From NCBI GenBank assembly GCA_015680685.1, contig MNCI01028760.1, positions 108,748 through 172,747 on the forward strand: DNA of 64,000 nt. Direction: 5' to 3'. Shown in pieces: positions 58,325 through 64,000 of the stretch (positions are counted from its first letter, which is position 1; each line of letters begins with the position of its first letter). A program made the position numbers and the translations under genes. The notes beneath the pieces are model-generated. The model ran no database searches, was not told the DNA's origin, and was given only the letters and a program-made list of their open reading frames with translations. The stretch comes from Gnetum montanum. Taxonomy: Eukaryota > Streptophyta > Gnetopsida > Gnetales > Gnetaceae.

Positions 58325-60177
58325 GTCACGTGTCTGTTTGGCTAGCACTTGGTCACGAGTGTTCATTGGGCCAATCATTGCTCACGAGGGTCCATTTGGC
58401 CAACACTTGGTTGTAAGGGTCCATTTGGAAAACACTTGGTCACGAGGGTCCATTTGGCGAACACTTGGTCATGAGGGCCTGTTTGGACAATACTTGGTCT
58501 CATGTGAGCACTTTTGCTAGTGTAGCTATTCGAGGTGCTCCCATGGAGAGCACTCGGGTAAGAAGTCTATGTAGTGCTCCTAGGGAGAACACTACCTCTC
58601 TGCATATATGTTGATTGGGCCAGTTTTAGCCCAACCATCCTAGACCCTTATAAATTTGGCAACAAAAATCCATTACGCCAACCATTGGTCACAAGGGTCT
58701 ATTTGGCCAGGACTTGGTCACAAGGGTTTGTTTGGCCAATGCTTGGTCATCGGGGTCCATTTAGCCAACCCTTGGTCATGAGGGTCCATTTGGCCAACCC
58801 TTGGTCATGAGGATCTGTTTGGCCAACACTTTTTTATGAGGGTTCGTTGGGCCAACAATTGGTCATGAGGGTCCACTGAGCCAACCATTGGTCACAAGGG
58901 TCCCATTAACCAATACTTGGTCATGAGGGTCCATTTGGCCAACACTTGGTTATGAGGGTCCATTGAGCCAACACTTGGTCACAAGGGTTTTTTTGGCTAA
59001 CACTTGCTCATGGGGGTATGTTGGGCCAACTATTGGTCATGAGGGTCTGTTGGGCCAACACATGATCACGAGGGTCTGTTGAACCAATGCTTGGTCATGA
59101 GGGTTCATTTGGCCAACCCTTTGTCATAAGGGTTCATTGGGACAACCCTCAATCATGAGGGTTCATGTGGCAAACACTTGGTCATTACGGTCCATTTTTC
59201 TTACAATTCTTCACGAGGGTCTATTTGGCCAACACTTTGTCATGAGGGTCTGTTGGGCCAACACTTGGTCTTGAGGGTCTGTTGGGTCAACCGTTGGTCA
59301 CAAGGGTTTATTTTCCCCCAACACTTGGTCTTGAGGGTTTGTTGGACCAACACTTAGTCAGAAGCATCTGTTGGGCCAACACTTGATCACAAGAATCCCA
59401 TTTGATCAACACTTGGTCACAAGGGTCAGTTTTCCCAACACTTGGTCATGGAGGTTCGTTGGGCCAACACTTGATCATAAGGATCCATTTGACCAGCACT
59501 TGGTCACGAGGGTCCATTGGGCCAACCATTAACAACGAGGATCCATTTTTCTTACAATTCATCATGAGGGTCCTGTTGGCCAACACTTTGTCATGAGGGT
59601 ACATTGGGGCAACACTTGGTCTCAAGGGTCTGTTGGGCCAACCATTGCTCATGAGGGTCCATCTAGCCAACACTTGGTCCTGAGGGTTCATTGGGCCAAC
59701 ACTTGGTCACGAGGGTTTATTGGACCAACACTTGGTCATGAGGGTCTATTAGATGAGCACTTGGTCAAAAAGGTTCATTTGGCCAACACTAGGTCACAAG
59801 GGTTCATTTAGCAAACACTTGGCCGTGAGGGTCCATTTGGCCAACACTTGGTCATGAGGGTTGGTTTACCCAAAACTTGGTCATGGGGGTCTATTGGCCA
59901 ACACTTGGTCATGAGGTTCTGTTTGGCCAACACTTGGTCATGAGGGTCTGTTGGGCCAACCGTTGCTCATGAGGGTCTATTTGGCCAACTTGATCATGAG
60001 TGTCTATTTGGCCAACACTTGGTCACAAGGGTTTGTTGGGCTAACACTTGGTCCCAAAGGTTTTTTTGGCCAACACTTGGTCATAAGGATCCATTTGGCC
60101 AATGCCTGGTGATGAGGATCCATTTGACCAACACTTGGTCTCGTGAGAGTGTTCATGCCAGTGTAGCTATGTGAGGT

Positions 60178-60250
60178 GCATCCAGCAGGAATTGAACCTA
60201 CGAGTTCACCAATTATGAGTTGGGCGCTTTAACCATTCAGCCATGGATGC
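60178..60250 (-). tRNA. trnI-CAU: Plastid-type trnI-CAU copy (nuclear pseudo-tRNA)
   Basis: The 73-nt minus-strand sequence begins GCATCCATGGCTGAATGG, has anticodon loop CTCATAA (anticodon CAU), and ends in TGGATGC. The 7-bp acceptor stem is perfect, and the T-arm GTAGG-TTCAATT-CCTGC has one G-T pair. It matches my recollection of the chloroplast tRNA-Ile(CAU) gene, with a few changes. In plastids the C34 is modified to lysidine so the tRNA reads AUA; in the nucleus it is presumably silent. It sits exactly where a minisatellite linker is interrupted. Confidence 0.85.
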
Positions 60251-60468
60251 TAGAGAAAGATCATCCAGAATAATCAATTCCTTCGATACTCAGGCCTGAA
60301 GGATAGCCAAGTACATTCTCTCAAATTTCAATCATGGCAAACTCAATAAACATTTTTCAGATGTATGCAATGGAAAAACTTGTTGAGAGGACCGATCTTG
60401 CAACACTTGGATTTCCTGGAAGAGGTTATAAACCCATCCACATTCTAATGATACATTCCACTCTTGAC
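60251..60468. other. Flank of the trnI-CAU insert
   Basis: Sequence that does not occur in the other linkers and separates the tRNA from the resumed linker ('acagagcactatgcaatgct'). It probably entered with the tRNA, perhaps as plastid or mitochondrial DNA. I do not recognise its origin; the 62-codon reading at 60334 has no known domain. Confidence 0.5.
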
Positions 60469-61580
60469 AGAGCACTATGCAATGCTCCCAAGGAGAATGC
60501 TACCTCTCCCCATATATGTTGATGGGACTAGTTTTCGCCATACCAGATGGCACCCTTATAAATTTGGTTGTGTGTGTTCATTCAACCAATAGTTGGTCGT
60601 GAGGATCTATTTGACCAGCGCTTGATCATGAGGATCCATTTGACCAACACTTGATCTCATGAGAGTGCTCATGCTAGCATAGCTATTCAAGGTGCTCCCA
60701 TGGAGAGCACTATGTGATGCTCCTGGGGAGAACACTACCTCTTCCCAAATATGTTGATTGGGCCAATTTCAGCCATACCATCCTGCACCCTTATGAATTT
60801 GATCACAAGGATCCATTAGAACAACCATTGATCACAAGGGTCCATTTTGCCTACAATTGATCACGAAGGTCCATTTTTCCTACAATTGATCACGAAGGTT
60901 CATTTGGCCAACACTTGATCACAAGGGTCCATTTGGCCAACACTTGGTCATGAGGGTATGTTGGGCCAACCATTGGTCATGAGGTTCTGTTTGGCGAACA
61001 CTTGGTTACGAGGGTATGTTGGGCCAACATTTGGTCACGAGGGTCTGTTTGGCCAATGCTTACTTAAGAGTGTCTATTTGGCCAACACTTGGTCACAAGG
61101 TCCATTTTTCCTACAATTAATCATGATGATCCATTTGGCCAACACTTGATCATGGAGGTTTGTTTGCACAACACTTGGTCACAAGGGTTTGTTGGGCCAA
61201 CTGTTGGTCACGAGGGTCCTTTTGGCCAACACTTGGTCACAAGGGTCCATTGGGCCAACACTTGATCATGAGGTTTTGTTGGGCCAACACTTGGTCACGA
61301 GGGTCCATTTTGCCTACAATTGGTCATGAGGGTCTGTTTAGCCAATGCTTGGTCACAAGGGTCCATTTGGCCAACACTTGGTCACGAGGATCCATTTGGA
61401 CAGCATATGGTGTCAAGGGTCCATTGGGCCAAACCTTGGTCCTAAGGGTCCATGTGGCCAACACTTGGTTGGTTAATAGGATTCATTTTGCCTATAGTTT
61501 GTTCTGAGGATTTGTTAGACAATTGGTTGGCCACAAGGGTCCATTGGGTCAACCCTTTGGCTCTAAAGGGGTTCTTTTTC

Positions 61581-62040
61581 TAGCCAAGACTCGAGATCTT
61601 CATTGAGTCGATCATGGGTGAAATTAGGAACCTCCTGGTCATCAAGAGTGTTGCATTATGGTCTCCCACTTCATGTGACCTGACAGGTAGGGGACGTTCC
61701 TTGCCGATGATGCAAATGAAAAAAGTCCCCCACATAGGTGAGGTTCTCAATCACGAGATCAAAAAACATATTCAGACTCCAAGGCTATTGACCAGGATTG
61801 GAATTAGAACAAATGGACTATGTATACATGTGTGTCTGTGTCTATGTGTGTAATGATACACATGCCCATGAAGGTAGAGATACCCCTCTCTCAAAGAAAA
61901 TGCATGACCCCTATCCACCTACCCCAATTAGACAATGATTTTGGTGGGATGAAATGTGGCCAAGCATCTACGAAGGAAAAGTGAAAGAGAAGGCTTGAAG
62001 AAGTGGATGAGGGGGAGAGACTGTGATCACGAATATCGAT
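61581..62040. other. Unassigned region
   Basis: Between the minisatellite and the rDNA fragment. It contains a short tgtgtctgtgtctatgtgtg tract (about 61829-61850). It could be rDNA 3' spacer on the minus strand, but I see nothing diagnostic. Confidence 0.4.
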
Positions 62041-63001
62041 GATAAGGGGCCGAATGTCAGTGGATCATGGCAGCAAGGCCACTCTACCACATACCATACC
62101 CCATCATGTATTTAAGTAATCTACAAATGATTCTTCTCATAGACCACTCAAAATGAAACTGCATGGCCCCCAACACCCCACTATGTAGGCAAGACCAAGG
62201 GGTACCATTGACACATGCCAGCAGGAGTAACAAAGCTGCCCCTACCATGGGTCATGTAGCAACCAACAAGGAAAGAGGCACTACCTCTAGCATCGATTCT
62301 AACTTAGAGGAATTCAATCATAATCTGACACATGGTAGCTTTGCATCACTAGCTTTTCAACCAAACACAATGACCAATTATGTGAATCGACGATTCCTCT
62401 CATACTAAGTTGAATTACTATCGTGGTGCACATCATTAGTAGGGTAAAACTAACATGTCTCATGATGGTCTAAACCCAGCTCACATTCCCTATTGGTGGG
62501 TGAACAATCCAACACTTGGTGAATTCTACTTCATAATGATAGGAAGAGCCAGCATTGAAGGATCAAAAAGCAACGTCATTATGAATGCTTGGCTGCCACA
62601 AGCTAGTTATCCCTGTGGTAACATTTTTGACACCTCTAGCTTCAAATTTTGAAGATCTAAAGGATTGATAGGCCATGCTTTCATGGTTTGTATTTGTACT
62701 AAAAATCAAAATCAAATGAGCTTTTACCCTTCTATTCCACACAATATTTCTATTCTTGTTGAGCTCATCTTAGGACACTTGTGTTATCTTTTAACAGATG
62801 TGCTGCCCTAGCCAAACTCCCCCTGACTTTATCTTCTATGCAGATTGAGGAGCCGAGGTGCATCTTGGGTCCAAAAGTAAGGGTTGCGCCCCATTCCTGA
62901 CCAATGGAGTAAGTAAAATAACATTAAAAGAAGTGGTATTTCACTTGCTCCATGAGTAACTCCCACTTATTCTACACCTCTTAAGTCATTTTACAAAGTT
63001 A

Positions 63002-63034
<33 letters not shown>

Positions 63035-63141
63035 TCACTAATTTTGCCAAGCCCATTTCCTTGGTTGTGGTTTTGCTAGATAGTAGGTAGGAAAAGTGGA
63101 AATATTGTTAATCCATTCATGCACATCACTAATTAGATGAT

Positions 63142-63179
<38 letters not shown>

Positions 63180-63815
63180 TACCATTTACCCGCTCTTGGT
63201 TGAATTTCTTCACTTTGAAATTCAGAGCATTGGGAAGAAATCACATTGCGTTAGCATCCACAGGGATCATTGCAATTCTTTGTTTTAATTAAATAGTCAG
63301 ATTCCCCTTGTCCAATTTAGTTCTGAGTTGGTTGTTCATTGCCTAGGGAAAGCCCTCCCCCATGGAGATGGGGGAGGGTGCTCTACATCCATCATCTAGC
63401 CAGCATGTGAGGGCCTACCAGTGCCATGGAAGTGGCTCAAGTAGGTCCTTGATAGCCTATGAGTTCAAGGTGTAGATCCTTAGGCCCAACCCTCAAAGCC
63501 AATCCTTTTCTTGAAGTTATGAATCCATTTCACCGACTTCCCTTACCTACATTATTCTATGGACTAGAGGTTGTTCACCTTAAAGACCTAATGTGGTTAT
63601 GAGTATGACTAAGCATGAATGGCACTCGGTTCTCCAAATTTTTAGGGGCCACCGAGGGTGCACCAAACACCATAGAACATGCATTGTTCTTCCAACTACT
63701 AGACCCTATCTCCAGTTGAATCAATTTCAAGGTGGGAAGGCTATTGAAAATAAAAGATAACTCTTCCCAAGGACCTCGTTGGTGTCTTTGAATTTCCTAA
63801 TTGTTGGCGACCATT
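62041..63815 (-). pseudogene. 26S rRNA pseudogene, 3' half, minus strand
   Basis: The plus strand reads as the complement of plant 26S rRNA through many conserved blocks: 'cagtggatcatggcagcaag', 'ttcaaccaaacacaatgacc', 'ggtgaacaatccaacact', 'tggctgccacaagctagtta', 'gagctcatcttaggacac', 'gactagagtcaagctcaaca', 'tagatgatgaggcatttggc', 'gcttaagagag'-like stretch, 'aagataactcttccc'. It covers about the 3' 1.7 kb of the gene. Conserved CpGs are mostly TpG or CpA (for example 'catgatgg' for CACGACGG), so it is old, methylated and non-functional. The ORF at 62455-62652 (WLPQASYPCG) is the known spurious rDNA reading. Confidence 0.92.
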
Positions 63816-64000
63816 TTGGATGCGACCACCAACGACTGTCCTCGAACAAGATTTAGGTGCTTGTTGGTCTTTGGCAACACCAAGGCCCAGATACCTCCAA
63901 ATAGACTCAGTAGTTAATGTGAGTATGTGTGTGTGCTGTTGCGCCGTGTGGTTGTGTAAAATGTAACAATTGCGTTGTGTGTGAACTACAAATGACTTAC
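63816..64000. other. Unassigned right edge
   Basis: The rDNA similarity fades at about 63815. After that I see a gtgtgtgtgctg stretch and nothing recognisable. Confidence 0.4.

Larger units (their letters stand above)
58325..61580. repeat. 30-bp minisatellite, right block, with linker units
   Basis: Long run of 30-bp units ('ggccaacacttggtcatgag' plus ten variable bases). It is interrupted by longer linkers of about 150 bp at about 58497-58660, 60142-60570 (carrying the tRNA insert) and 60650-60800. Each linker has 'gagagtgctcatgctag', 'ggtgctcccatggagagcac', 'catatatgttgattgggcc' and 'cccttataaatttg'. Open frames of up to 115 codons arise because 30 is divisible by 3. Larger linker copies at both ends of the window imply a higher-order repeat. 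Confidence 0.88.

Noticed and set aside
60334-60522. 62-codon ORF beside the tRNA
   Set aside because: It extends from the insert into the minisatellite linker and has no recognisable domain.
61160-61507. 115-codon ORF in the minisatellite
   Set aside because: The 30-bp period keeps frames open; the product is a degenerate 10-residue repeat and no start or domain is conserved.
58325-61580. Possible CRISPR-like array (30-bp repeats)
   Set aside because: Units are contiguous and degenerate, with no unique spacers, in a eukaryotic nuclear context.
62455-62652. A 65-codon ORF (WLPQASYPCG) resembling proteins annotated as senescence-associated or cell-wall hydrolase
   Set aside because: It is the antisense reading of conserved 26S rRNA, a well-known spurious annotation; surrounding sequence is rDNA for 1.7 kb.

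Overview
The window looks like heterochromatic nuclear DNA from a land plant with a large, repeat-rich genome. The evidence is four large Ty3/gypsy LTR retrotransposons with the Tat-type domain order (RT, RNase H, a second 'archaeal-type' RNase H, integrase), a plastid-type trnI-CAU fragment and a decayed 26S rDNA fragment. I cannot name the species. No intact host protein gene is visible. Almost all coding sequence is transposon-derived and carries in-frame stops, mostly at former CAG/CAA, CGA and TGG codons, as expected from deamination of methylated cytosine.

Layout. 1-3357: 5' part of a minus-strand element (E: gag fragment, leader, LTR). 3600-4620: a 15-bp minisatellite followed by a 30-bp minisatellite. 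4621-23904: element A, inserted in the 30-bp array with a perfect GGGCC target duplication; its 3' LTR is interrupted by a second LTR (D), an N gap and a piece in the wrong orientation. 23905-24183: a short stretch of the same array. 24184-58324: element B, also inside the array (perfect GTCAC duplication), and itself interrupted by element C (33602-49556). 58325-61580: the rest of the array, with longer linker units, one of which carries the plastid tRNA insert. 62041-63815: 26S rDNA pseudogene on the minus strand. With A, B and C removed, the 30-bp array becomes nearly continuous.

The shared architecture of A, B and C is the main result. Each has gag (plus protease in A and B) as one ORF, then roughly 4.8-6 kb holding an antisense, multi-exon gene, then a separate pol ORF with its own ATG. 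The antisense gene has matching exons and matching GT/AG splice sites in the copies. Its N-terminal exon reads like a degenerate HAD/FCP1 (NLI-interacting-factor) phosphatase domain that has lost the catalytic aspartates. Its middle exon is a conserved region of unknown function and its C-terminal exons are charged and acidic.

The module borders (after gag-pro, before pol, after pol) are marked by clusters of a short unit: a small inverted repeat (for example GGTCT-GAAA-AGACC) followed by TTAAACTAG or a close variant. The stem sequence changes between units, often with compensatory changes (GGTC/GACC, GGCC/GGCC, AGCC/GGCT, GTC/GAC, ATC/GAT). Each element also has its own short 'word' scattered through its LTRs and internal non-coding DNA: GCTACGCTACG in A and E, GCGTATACGC in B and D, TTACGC in C. 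These three features (antisense spliced gene, hairpin/TTAAACTAG borders, private words) are the best candidates for something undescribed. All calls are from reading the sequence only; splice sites and remote homologies are predictions.
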